Source of the DNA: a virus | Reading direction: 5' to 3' (one strand) | IMG/VR virus record: IMGVR_UViG_3300035188_000437 | Location: 1 to 37,705 of that record | DNA: 37,705 bases | In this document: one piece after another, positions 8,264-15,952 of the stretch | Position numbering within the stretch: position 1 is the first letter of the stretch | Layout: each line of letters starts with the position of its first letter | Position numbers and translations under genes: made by a program | The notes under the pieces: model-generated | Databases searched by the model: none | What the model was told of the DNA's origin: nothing | The model's input: only the letters and a program-made list of their open reading frames with translations

Positions 8264-8737
8264 ATGACGACTACTGCGAATGCGGCTTACCCGCTTGAGA
8301 CGTTTGGCCCCTACAGCGGCATCCCGAATGGCGATGGCGGCTACCAGTATTCGGCGGGCAACCGCACCGAACCGCTGGTTCTTCCGCAGGGCGCTCCGGC
8401 GGTTCTGACCGGCGCTACCGTTACGGTTACGGCTGCCAATCTGGCGGCTGGCATTGTGACGATGGATTCCGGTGGCACGGATGCTGGCACCTACACGTTC
8501 CCGACGGGCGCGCTGATTGACGCGGCTTTCCCAAGCGTTGCAGTCAACGCGGCGTTTGATGTTGTGTTCATCAACATCGGTGACAACGCCGCTAATGACG
8601 TGACGTTCGGCGCGGGCACGGGCAACAGCATCGTCGGCAGCGCGGTTGTCATCGACGGCGCGACCACGCCATCCTCGGCTATCTTCCGTTTCCGCAAGAC
8701 GGGCACGGCGGCTTATTCGATCTATCGCATCGCGTAA
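8264..8737 (+). CDS. Capsid decoration candidate, beta-rich
   Basis: 157 residues with AAGGAG before the ATG. It is acidic, has no cysteine and is rich in Ala, Gly, Thr and Val with alternating hydrophobics (AVLTGATVTVTAANLAAGIV, FDVVFINIGDN). C-terminal phrases such as SSAIFRFRKTGTAAYSIYRI resemble head-decoration or head-fibre proteins that follow coat genes in other phages. I know no exact family. A structural role is inferred from composition and from lying directly after the coat gene. Confidence 0.65.
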   Translation: MTTTANAAYPLETFGPYSGIPNGDGGYQYSAGNRTEPLVLPQGAPAVLTGATVTVTAANLAAGIVTMDSGGTDAGTYTFPTGALIDAAFPSVAVNAAFDVVFINIGDNAANDVTFGAGTGNSIVGSAVVIDGATTPSSAIFRFRKTGTAAYSIYRIA

Positions 8738-8752
8738 CTATAGGAGAAGGCA

Positions 8753-9208
8753 ATGCCTAACACTAAAGCTGTCGGTGTTGCCTTCTCTGATCCCGAACTC
8801 GTTGCTGGCACGACCATCACGGGTGCGACGATCAGTGGAGGCACTATCTCCGGCGCTACCTCTGTCTCGGCAGGCGATATTACCACGACTGGCGGCCTCT
8901 ATCTGAAATCGGCTACTGTTGCGGCGGCGGGCTCTACGCAGGCCAACGCAGCGGCTGTTTCGGATGGTTTTACGCTGGTTTCAGCGGCTGACGGCACTAA
9001 AGGTGTCCTTCTGCCGCCGGCTGTTGCAGGCCGCACGGTCATCCTAAAGAATAATGCTAACGCTGTTCTGAAGGTTTGGCCGGCGTCTGGCGATGCTGTA
9101 AATGCCATCGCAGCGGACTCGAATTACGTTCTTGCGGCTTATACGTCCTCGCTTCTGGTGGCGTATGACTCGACGACTTGGTATTCAGTCCCGCTTTTGG
9201 CGTCCTAA
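8753..9208 (+). CDS. Head fibre/decoration candidate
   Basis: 151 residues, strong AGGAGAAGG site before the ATG. After a short N-terminus (MPNTKAVGVAFSDPEL) comes a Thr/Gly/Ile repeat (TTITGATISGGTISGATS, residues 20-37), a pattern seen in fibre shafts. The C-terminal half (GRTVILKNNANAVLKVWPAS through AYDSTTWYSVPLL) matches a small beta domain common in phage decoration proteins, with its NA-L-V-PA-GD-NAI phrasing. It probably projects from the capsid. The family assignment is from memory. Confidence 0.65.
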   Translation: MPNTKAVGVAFSDPELVAGTTITGATISGGTISGATSVSAGDITTTGGLYLKSATVAAAGSTQANAAAVSDGFTLVSAADGTKGVLLPPAVAGRTVILKNNANAVLKVWPASGDAVNAIAADSNYVLAAYTSSLLVAYDSTTWYSVPLLAS

Positions 9209-9218
9209 TTCAATCTTA

Positions 9219-9240
9219 CAGACGGGCTACGGCCCGTCTG
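9219..9240 (+). terminator. Strong 9-bp stem-loop without T-tract
   Basis: CAGACGGGC (9219-9227) and GCCCGTCTG (9232-9240) pair perfectly around TACG. It sits between the decoration gene and the next ribosome binding site. Lacking a T-run, it is probably a leaky terminator or an mRNA stabiliser/processing site. Confidence 0.55.
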
Positions 9241-9260
9241 GCCCTTACCATAGGTGAAAA

Positions 9261-9563
9261 ATGGCCCTTATTTATTTGCGCCATGAGCGTCATGGCGTTA
9301 AGATTGCCACGCTAGAAATGGAAGCCGAAGCCGACGAAGAGAACGGCTGGGAAAGGTTCGATCCGAATGACGACGACAGCGGGCGATCAGATCAACGGAG
9401 CCCTGAGACTACTGGGCGTCCTCGCAGAAGGCGAAACGCCCTCGGCCGCGATGTCGCAAGACTCGTTGAGCGCTCTGAATCAAATGATCGACTCGTGGAA
9501 CACGGAACGTCTAGCGGTCTTTTCGACGCAAGATCAAACCTTTCTATGGACTCCCGGTCTTAG
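9261..9563 (+). CDS. Small hypothetical protein overlapping gp4-like gene
   Basis: 100 residues, AGGTG before the ATG. The first 39 residues (MALIYLRHERHGVKIATLEM, then EAEADEENGWERF) match a small phage protein pattern, HxxHGxKVAxxExEAxxDExNGWER, that normally stops at about this length. The rest reads through the start of the next gene in another frame for 197 bases and is Arg/Ser-rich. That tail looks like out-of-frame translation with no function of its own. The short domain is well supported; the long C-terminus is doubtful. Confidence 0.6.
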   Translation: MALIYLRHERHGVKIATLEMEAEADEENGWERFDPNDDDSGRSDQRSPETTGRPRRRRNALGRDVARLVERSESNDRLVEHGTSSGLFDARSNLSMDSRS

Positions 9564-10080
9564 AAGCCAGACCCTTGGCCCGACCGGCGATTTCGTCGGC
9601 AACCGCCCGGTTTTGCTAGACGACGCGACTTACTTCCGCGATCCGCAGACCAATGTGTCCTACGGGATCAAATTCATCAATCAGCAGCAGTATGATGGCA
9701 TCGCCGTCAAAACTGTGACCTCGACATATCCGCAGGTCATATTCGTGAATATGACTTTCCCTGACATTGAAATGTTCATCTATCCGGTGCCGTTGCGGCT
9801 GCTGGAATGGCATTTCATTTCGGTCGAGGAGCTGACGCAGCCGGCTACTCTGGCTACGTCATTGACGTTCCCGCCCGGCTATCTTCGCGCATTTCGCTAT
9901 AATCTAGCCTGTGAAATGGCTCCTGAGTTCGGCGTCGAGCCGTCAGCGCAGGTGCAGCGCATCGCCATGTATAGCAAGCGCAATCTGAAGCGCATCAATA
10001 ACCCTGATGACATCATGGCGCTGCCTTACAGCATCGTGGGCACCCGCCAGCGCTATAATATTTACGCCGGGAACTACTAA
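9367..10080 (+). CDS. Head-tail adaptor, P22 gp4-like
   Basis: 237 residues. The N-terminal half (TAGDQINGALRLLGVLAEGE, SQDSLSALNQMIDSWNTERL, FLWTPGLRSQTLG) is the pattern of P22 tail accessory factor gp4 and related adaptors, which bind under the portal ring and seal packaged DNA. It is longer than P22 gp4 (about 166 residues); the C-terminal half is a beta-rich extension. The gene directly before gp10-like protein keeps the P22 order. The ATG lies inside the previous ORF, with no clear ribosome binding site, so coupling is likely. P22 gp4 also has muramidase activity, which cannot be judged here. Confidence 0.82.
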   Translation: MTTTAGDQINGALRLLGVLAEGETPSAAMSQDSLSALNQMIDSWNTERLAVFSTQDQTFLWTPGLRSQTLGPTGDFVGNRPVLLDDATYFRDPQTNVSYGIKFINQQQYDGIAVKTVTSTYPQVIFVNMTFPDIEMFIYPVPLRLLEWHFISVEELTQPATLATSLTFPPGYLRAFRYNLACEMAPEFGVEPSAQVQRIAMYSKRNLKRINNPDDIMALPYSIVGTRQRYNIYAGNY

Positions 10081-11513
10081 TGAAGACGCCGATCCTTGGC
10101 TCGTCTTATGTAGCGCGTAGTGTAAATGCGGCTGACAATCGCATGGTCAATCTTTTCCCTGAGATTGTTCCTGAAGCCGGAAAAGAACCGGCGTTCCTCA
10201 ATCGCGCGCCAGGTCTGACACTTATAACTTCTGTCGGGACTGGGCCCATTCGCGGCCTATATACGTTTGGCGGCGAAGGATATATCGTATCTGGTCTTGG
10301 CCTGTATAAAATAAATACGTCTTGGACAACATCGTATATAGGGCTGATAAATGGCTCTGGCCCCGTAAGCATGGCCGATAATGGCACGCAGCTATTTATC
10401 GCCGCGAATGGTCCGGGCTACATATACAATAGACTTACAGATCAGTTACTTGCGATCTCTGACGCTGATTTTACTGGCGCAGTTACCGTTGGCTATATAG
10501 ACGGTTATTTTGTTTACAATGAGCCAAACAGCCAAAAGATTTGGGTAACATCTTTATTGGACGGTTTGTCGGTTAATCCGTTAGATTTTGCTAGTGCCGA
10601 AGGTTCGCCTGATAATGTGGTCGCGCTTATTGTTGATCACCGCGAAGTGTGGGTATTTGGCACCAATTCCACCGAAGTCTGGTATGACGCGGGGTTGGCT
10701 GATTTTCCTTTGGCTCCGGTGCAAGGGGCGTATAACGAAATTGGCTGTATAGCGCCTTATTCTGTGGCCAAGATGGATAACTGCGTATTTTGGCTAGGGG
10801 CCGATGCACGCGGGCGTGGTATTGTTTATAGAACGCAAGGCTATACCGGCAAACGCATCTCAACGCACGCCGTAGAATGGCAGATCCAACAATACACCGA
10901 CATGTCCGACGCTGTTGGCTATACTTACCAGCAAGACGGACATTTTTTCTACGTTCTCAATTTTCCGTCCGCTAACACAACTTGGGTCTATGACGCCTCA
11001 ACGGAAGTTTGGCATGAACGCGCCGGGTGGAATAATGGCTCCTTCACGCGCCATCGCGCTAATTGCCAAATGTCCTTTAATAACAGGATTGTAGTGGGCG
11101 ACTATGAAAATGGTAACGTCTATTATTTTGACTTGAACTCTTATAAAGATAACAACGATATTCAAAAATGGCTGCGTTCTTGGCGAGCGCTTCCGACGGG
11201 TCAAAATGACTTAAACAGATCTGCGCACCATACATTGCAATTGGATTGCGAAACCGGAGTCGGACTTGATGGAACCGGTCAGGGCGTATCCCCTGAAATG
11301 ATGCTTCGATGGTCGGATGATGGTGGACATACGTGGTCTAACGAACACTTGGCGTCTATGGGGAAAATAGGCCAGTTCGGGTTTCGCGCTTTTTGGCGAC
11401 GGTTGGGCATGACATTGAAGATCCGCGACCGTGTTTATGAGGTGTCTGGAACTGATCCCGTAAAGATAGCTATTATGGGCGCGGAATTGCACGCGAGCGC
11501 GACGAATGCCTAA
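10080..11513 (+). CDS. Tail hub / packaged-DNA stabilisation protein, P22 gp10-like
   Basis: 477 residues, the same size class as P22 gp10 (472). The start SSYVARSVNAADNRMVNLFP and the motif GKEPAFLNRAPGLTLITSVG are typical of the Phage_stabilise family, followed by beta-propeller-like repeats (VSMADNGTQLFIAANG, VVALIVDHREVWVFGTNSTE, WYDAG). It would bind below the gp4 ring and carry the needle and spikes. It overlaps the previous stop by one base. Codon use in this gene and the next two is noticeably more A/T-ending than in the coat gene, with many ATA and TTA codons. Confidence 0.88.
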   Translation: MKTPILGSSYVARSVNAADNRMVNLFPEIVPEAGKEPAFLNRAPGLTLITSVGTGPIRGLYTFGGEGYIVSGLGLYKINTSWTTSYIGLINGSGPVSMADNGTQLFIAANGPGYIYNRLTDQLLAISDADFTGAVTVGYIDGYFVYNEPNSQKIWVTSLLDGLSVNPLDFASAEGSPDNVVALIVDHREVWVFGTNSTEVWYDAGLADFPLAPVQGAYNEIGCIAPYSVAKMDNCVFWLGADARGRGIVYRTQGYTGKRISTHAVEWQIQQYTDMSDAVGYTYQQDGHFFYVLNFPSANTTWVYDASTEVWHERAGWNNGSFTRHRANCQMSFNNRIVVGDYENGNVYYFDLNSYKDNNDIQKWLRSWRALPTGQNDLNRSAHHTLQLDCETGVGLDGTGQGVSPEMMLRWSDDGGHTWSNEHLASMGKIGQFGFRAFWRRLGMTLKIRDRVYEVSGTDPVKIAIMGAELHASATNA

Positions 11514-12591
11514 CGTCACAAATATAACGCCGCCGCGCGTCCCATTTCTAGAACCGGGCACAGATAGAATATCGCGAGAGTGGTATCGGTTCTTATTGAA
11601 TCTATTCAATCTTACTAGCGCCGGCACTAACGATTTCAGTATTCAAGACGCGCTCGTTGGTCCCGATCCTATGGGGTCAATCGAAGCTATAGCAAAACAG
11701 ACGCTTCAACAGGCGGAGCTGAACGTGGGGCCGTCTTTTGACGCCGCTAACATCGAGAGACAGATCAATGATCTAGCATCGTCTCCTAATACTTTATCTC
11801 CATTTGATCCTGCAAATTTGAACGCGGCCATTCAGGGGCTATACAATCAGCCAGTTTACGCGCCTCAGATAAAACAGGCCGCATATGGCGGGTTTCAAGA
11901 CAATAGTAATCAATTAGCCGCCACTAACACTTCAGTTCAGATCATGTATTTTGACACGACTGATGCGGCCGACCATGTGTGTCTAAATAACACTACAGCG
12001 GTATTTACGGGAACAATAGATGACGGAACACCACCGGGCGCGGGCACAGTTCTTACCGTTACTGGAATAACGTCAGGCTCCATTTATATGGGCATGACTC
12101 TTTCAGGCACGGGTATTACGCTAGGCACCAAGATAGTTGGTTTTGTTTCTGGGACTTATGGCGCGACTGGTGTTTATACGGTAAATACGTCTCAAGAAGT
12201 CGGCAGCACCACTATAACCGGGGCTATTGCGTCGCGGCTCACGGTCTTACGGCCGGGTGTCTACAACACCCAATTTAGCGCTCAGTTCATAAATGTAGGC
12301 ACCGCAGCCATCGATGACGTAAATGTCTGGTTTCGCAAGAACGGCGTCGATATAGCTGATTCCAATACGACGCTTAGTGTGTTAAATAAACATTCGGGCG
12401 TAGACGGCGCGGGGCTAATGACTGTAAATTTATTCGTTAGCCTAAATGCAAACGATTACATAGAGTTGGCTTGGTGGGCTTCAAATACAGACGTGCAATT
12501 AGCGGCCATAGCCGCAGGAGCATCGCCAACCCGGCCCGCTACTCCCTCGATTATCGCCACACTAAATTGTGTGTCTGGTCCGATAGATTAA
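11506..12591 (+). CDS. Tail fibre/needle-position protein with jelly-roll tip
   Basis: 361 residues at the position of the P22 needle gene. The N-terminus (TPPRVPFLEPGTDRISREWY then RFLLNLFNL) is a common anchor in podophage fibre proteins. The middle is helical. The C-terminal half looks like a TNF/C1q-type jelly roll: strands around TSVQIMYFDTTDA, SRLTVLRPGVYNTQFSAQF, DDVNVWFRKNG, DYIELAWWAS. Between the first two strands a module of about 75 residues is inserted (GAGTVLTVTGITSGSIYMGM, TLSGTGI, then GVYTVNTSQEVGSTTITGA). It probably binds the host or plugs the tail. It overlaps the gp10-like gene by eight bases. Confidence 0.7.
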   Translation: MPNVTNITPPRVPFLEPGTDRISREWYRFLLNLFNLTSAGTNDFSIQDALVGPDPMGSIEAIAKQTLQQAELNVGPSFDAANIERQINDLASSPNTLSPFDPANLNAAIQGLYNQPVYAPQIKQAAYGGFQDNSNQLAATNTSVQIMYFDTTDAADHVCLNNTTAVFTGTIDDGTPPGAGTVLTVTGITSGSIYMGMTLSGTGITLGTKIVGFVSGTYGATGVYTVNTSQEVGSTTITGAIASRLTVLRPGVYNTQFSAQFINVGTAAIDDVNVWFRKNGVDIADSNTTLSVLNKHSGVDGAGLMTVNLFVSLNANDYIELAWWASNTDVQLAAIAAGASPTRPATPSIIATLNCVSGPID

Positions 12592-12601
12592 GGATTATGC
12601 T

Positions 12602-14506
12602 ATGACCGCAGCTACGTTATCCCCGGCCCCCAAGCTTCAATTTTTTGACGCTAACGGAAATCCGTTGGTTGGGGGAAAGCTGTATTCTTACGCGGCTGGC
12701 ACAACCACACCTTTAGCTACTTACACCAGTTCGTCCGCAGGAACGCCTAACAGCAATCCGATTATTCTTGACTCCCGCGGCGAGGCTAATGTTTGGCTAA
12801 CAGGGGTTCTCTATAAACTGCGGTTAGAGACAGCTACCGGCGTCGAGATCTGGACAGTCGATAATGTCGGTAACGACATCCTTGCTCAGTTAGCCGCTTC
12901 TAACGGGTCGTCATTAATCGGGTATATTGCGGCCGGCGTAGGGGCTGAAGCAAGAACTGTTCAGTCTAAGCTTCGTGAATCGCTCAGCGTTAAAGACTTC
13001 GGCGCTGTCGGTGACGGTATTACGGATGATACGGCAGCGATCCAAGAAGCCATAACGGCAGCTATTGCGGCGGGCGCGGATGTTTTTTACCCTGCCGGCA
13101 CGTATAAGCAGGGACCGGTCACTCTTACAGATGCTTCACAGATTTACGTGCGGGGCTTTAACGCCGCCATTAATGCTTATGGAAGTATGGCTGGAAGTAC
13201 CGACGATACCAACAGAAATGCCGTCTTCAAACTCAGCGGAACTTGTTCTAGCGTTACCTTTTTTGGCCTTACCATCAACGGTGACGGTCTTCTGGCAAAT
13301 AGACAGCGCGGCATAGGCTATGACTACTATAGCCCGCCCATTCTTACAGACATAAATATCCTAAGCTGTGACTTTCACAACCTATTGATAGCCGTTATTC
13401 TACCGGGGGTTAACCAGGCGCGGTTTATCGACAATACGGTTAACGGCACTATTGGCTCGGATAGCGGGCAAGGAATCGGATTTGTTACAGAGATTTCTGG
13501 ATCAACAAAACCGCGATCTGTGCTGTTTTCGGGCAATACATTCTATAGAACAACGCGCCACGCCATTTATACGAACTATATTGAGGGTGGCAGCCTTGTT
13601 GGAAATCAGTTTCAAGAACATGCGCCATCATTCACTGGGGCAGCAACGACAGGCCGCGCCGCAATAGCTATCGCCAGATGCTTTGGCATATCAATATCCG
13701 CTAATACCTTTTTAGATTGCCGCGACGCAGCATTAATTGTTGACCAAGACTCGACGACGATTGTTTCTGCCATAACGGTGACAGGAAATACTTTTTATAA
13801 TACTCGTGGCGTTTCACTTAAAGTGGGCCGCACGGGGTCTACCGGGGAGTGCTATTTCGTAAATGTTACTGGCAATACTTTTGTCACCAATGGCGCGTAT
13901 AATTCCGCCGACATAGTTATAACGGACGTAAAACGGCTTAAATTTGCGGAAAACATCATAGACGCCAATCGTGCGTATCCGTTAACCAAGACAATCATAG
14001 ACATCTCTGAATACGATGCCGCGTATTTTGAGGATATAGACATATCCAATAATATCGGGTCTATATCCAGTTCAGGAAGCGCTCATTTTGTAACCATGAG
14101 TGTAGGTATATCTACGTCGCAATATGGCCCATATATGCTGAAAAATAACAGCATAACTGGCGTAACGCGGCTATACTTATACGCACCCGCTGGCGTCTGC
14201 TACAATGATAAAATACGGACTGATTGGGACTATGAATATACTATTTCATCGGCTGGCACGCCCAGCGTGGCGGGGTATAATACCTTCCGCGTATCTTTAG
14301 CCGCGCCGGGAAATATAACTTTCTTTAATAACGGCTATAATCAGCAAGTCATACGGCTGTATTTTGACAATGCCAATGCCACGTTGACAAACGCCATGTA
14401 TCTTGCAGGCGGCGCTAATTTTACCTCATCAACGTCCGACTATATGCAGCTCTTGTATAGATCTGGCGCTACAAACTGGTTTGAGCAATCGCGCAGCGTA
14501 AATTAA
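12602..14506 (+). CDS. Tailspike with pectate-lyase-type beta-helix
   Basis: 634 residues. The N-terminal head-binding domain has the very common podophage pattern LQFFDANGNPLVGGKLYSYA...TTTPLATYTSS, about residues 12-95. A linker and RTVQSKLRESLSVKDFGAVG, DGITDDTAAIQEAI then open a right-handed beta-helix (Pectate_lyase_3 type), with turns such as SVTFFGLTIN, ALIVDQDS, FVNVTGNTF and NNIGSISSSG. Such spikes bind and often cut surface polysaccharide. I cannot identify catalytic residues. AAGGA lies before the ATG. The C-terminal domain (residues about 530-634) is beta-rich and ends in LLYRSGATNWFEQSRSVN. Confidence 0.85.
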   Translation: MTAATLSPAPKLQFFDANGNPLVGGKLYSYAAGTTTPLATYTSSSAGTPNSNPIILDSRGEANVWLTGVLYKLRLETATGVEIWTVDNVGNDILAQLAASNGSSLIGYIAAGVGAEARTVQSKLRESLSVKDFGAVGDGITDDTAAIQEAITAAIAAGADVFYPAGTYKQGPVTLTDASQIYVRGFNAAINAYGSMAGSTDDTNRNAVFKLSGTCSSVTFFGLTINGDGLLANRQRGIGYDYYSPPILTDINILSCDFHNLLIAVILPGVNQARFIDNTVNGTIGSDSGQGIGFVTEISGSTKPRSVLFSGNTFYRTTRHAIYTNYIEGGSLVGNQFQEHAPSFTGAATTGRAAIAIARCFGISISANTFLDCRDAALIVDQDSTTIVSAITVTGNTFYNTRGVSLKVGRTGSTGECYFVNVTGNTFVTNGAYNSADIVITDVKRLKFAENIIDANRAYPLTKTIIDISEYDAAYFEDIDISNNIGSISSSGSAHFVTMSVGISTSQYGPYMLKNNSITGVTRLYLYAPAGVCYNDKIRTDWDYEYTISSAGTPSVAGYNTFRVSLAAPGNITFFNNGYNQQVIRLYFDNANATLTNAMYLAGGANFTSSTSDYMQLLYRSGATNWFEQSRSVN

Positions 14507-14518
14507 TAGGGGGCTGAA

Positions 14519-14857
14519 ATGGCCGTATATGTAAAAGTTTTAGTGCCGGCAAAAATTGCGGAGGCGTCGCAGACCACGCAGTATACGTCGACAGGTGTGA
14601 CCACAATCATAGACAAGTTTACGGCTACTAACTATGATTCGGCTACATACACGTTATCGGTCAATCTTGTGACATCGGGCGGATCTGCATCCAACACAAA
14701 TCTGATCGTTAAAACAAAATCTTTGCAGCCGGGCGAAACCTATACGTTTCCTGAAATTGTCGGGCAGGTTCTTGGCGCGGGCGATTTTGTGTCTACAATC
14801 GCTAGCTCTGGAACCAGCATCAATATCCGCGCTTCGGGCCGAACAATTACGCAATGA
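14519..14857 (+). CDS. Small beta-sandwich virion protein
   Basis: 112 residues after a GGGGG ribosome site. It has alternating hydrophobic strands (TTIIDKFTATNYDSATYTLS, NLVTSGGSASNTNLIVKTKS) and LQPGETYTFPEIVGQVLGAG near residue 75. This resembles small phage proteins that carry a fibronectin-like or decoration fold near tail fibres. No enzymatic motif is seen. It sits directly after the tailspike and overlaps the next gene by ATGA, so a tail or virion role is likely but unproven. Confidence 0.6.
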   Translation: MAVYVKVLVPAKIAEASQTTQYTSTGVTTIIDKFTATNYDSATYTLSVNLVTSGGSASNTNLIVKTKSLQPGETYTFPEIVGQVLGAGDFVSTIASSGTSINIRASGRTITQ

Positions 14858-15213
14858 CGACCCGGATCATAAATGACCGCGAAACGGCGCTGCGCATCGG
14901 CTACAAAGCGACTGATTGGGGATACCCGATAAGTTACGAAGAGCATGTAAAGAGCGCTGAAGGCTGGACTGTTGACGTCATAGAGCGCGACGACCAACCG
15001 ATAGGCGCGTTGTTTATATCAGATGATGGCGAAGTTCATGTCTCCATTCTGCCTGAATGGCGGCGTAAGTGGCTGACAAAAGGGCTTTTGAGGCAGATAG
15101 TCGCGCACCCCAAGTTTTATACGCGGGTAGACGATGGCCACGACTATATGTATGGTATTCTTGAGCGACTTGGCATGGTGAGCCGCCCTGACGGCACGGT
15201 AGGAAGGATCTAA
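14854..15213 (+). CDS. GNAT-like acetyltransferase-fold protein
   Basis: 119 residues. VIERDDQPIGALFISDDGEV, then HVSILPEWRRKWLTKGLLRQ give the beta4-beta5-alpha pattern of GNAT folds, with the Arg-rich segment at the usual acyl-CoA loop; the Q/R-x-x-G-x-G/A signature is degenerate (WRRKWLTKG). Many podophages, including T7 (gp13), have a GNAT-like protein next to the ejection proteins, where it may serve assembly instead of acetylating. Position before the ejection-protein genes supports that. Activity cannot be judged. Confidence 0.6.
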   Translation: MTTRIINDRETALRIGYKATDWGYPISYEEHVKSAEGWTVDVIERDDQPIGALFISDDGEVHVSILPEWRRKWLTKGLLRQIVAHPKFYTRVDDGHDYMYGILERLGMVSRPDGTVGRI

Positions 15214-15215
15214 CG

Positions 15216-15941
15216 ATGGGTTGGGGTAAAGCCGCAGCGGCTCAGAATCAAGCCACTCAGTTGGCGATGATTGCGCAGGCCCAACAGGCCGCGCAGGCTC
15301 AAAACGCGCTTCAGCAAGGGCAGACGCAGGCCGCTGGGGCGCTGAACAAAGGCATGGAAGCCTTTACGCCTTATCAGACTGTCGGCGTGAACGCTATCAA
15401 TCAGCTCGCCTCGCTATACGGGCCGAACGGCGAATATACGCAAATGCCGACATTTGCGCAGCTTCAGATGGACCCTAGCTATGCGTTCCGCGAACAGCAG
15501 GGCATGAAGGCGCTCCAGCAATCAGCAGCGGCGCGCGGCGGTCTTTTGTCTGGCTCAACGCTAAAAGGCATTCAGAACTACAGTCAAGGTCTAGCCTCTA
15601 CCGAATACGGTAATGCCTATAATCGGTTTATGCAGAACCGCCTAGCGGCCACACAGGCGCTTCAAAGTCTTGGCAGTTCAGGCATGAGCGCGGCGCAGGG
15701 CATGAGCAATGTCGGCGCTAATCTCGCCAATGTTTATACCGGCACGGGACAGCAACTCGCCAGCAACTATAACCAGCTAGGCCAGAACATCGGTCAGGGT
15801 TACGCCAACATCGGCGCTAATAACGCGGCGGCGTATATGGGGCCGACGAATGCGATGACTTCATTGCTTGGGCAGGCGCTTCAAGCTGGCGGGACGTATG
15901 CTGGCTATAAGGCTGGTATGGGTAAATCTCTCTTTGGCTAA
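15216..15941 (+). CDS. Ejection / DNA transfer protein
   Basis: 241 residues, rich in Ala, Gln, Gly and Asn, helical. MDPSYAFREQQGMKALQQSA, AARGGLLSGSTLKGIQNYSQ then GLASTEYGNAYNRFMQNR (residues about 88-145) is the well-known pattern of podophage and Mu-like DNA transfer/tail proteins. It corresponds in position to P22 gp7. It would be packed inside the head and injected ahead of the DNA. A good GGAAGGATC site precedes the ATG. Confidence 0.8.
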   Translation: MGWGKAAAAQNQATQLAMIAQAQQAAQAQNALQQGQTQAAGALNKGMEAFTPYQTVGVNAINQLASLYGPNGEYTQMPTFAQLQMDPSYAFREQQGMKALQQSAAARGGLLSGSTLKGIQNYSQGLASTEYGNAYNRFMQNRLAATQALQSLGSSGMSAAQGMSNVGANLANVYTGTGQQLASNYNQLGQNIGQGYANIGANNAAAYMGPTNAMTSLLGQALQAGGTYAGYKAGMGKSLFG

Positions 15942-15952
15942 GGTAATTTACG

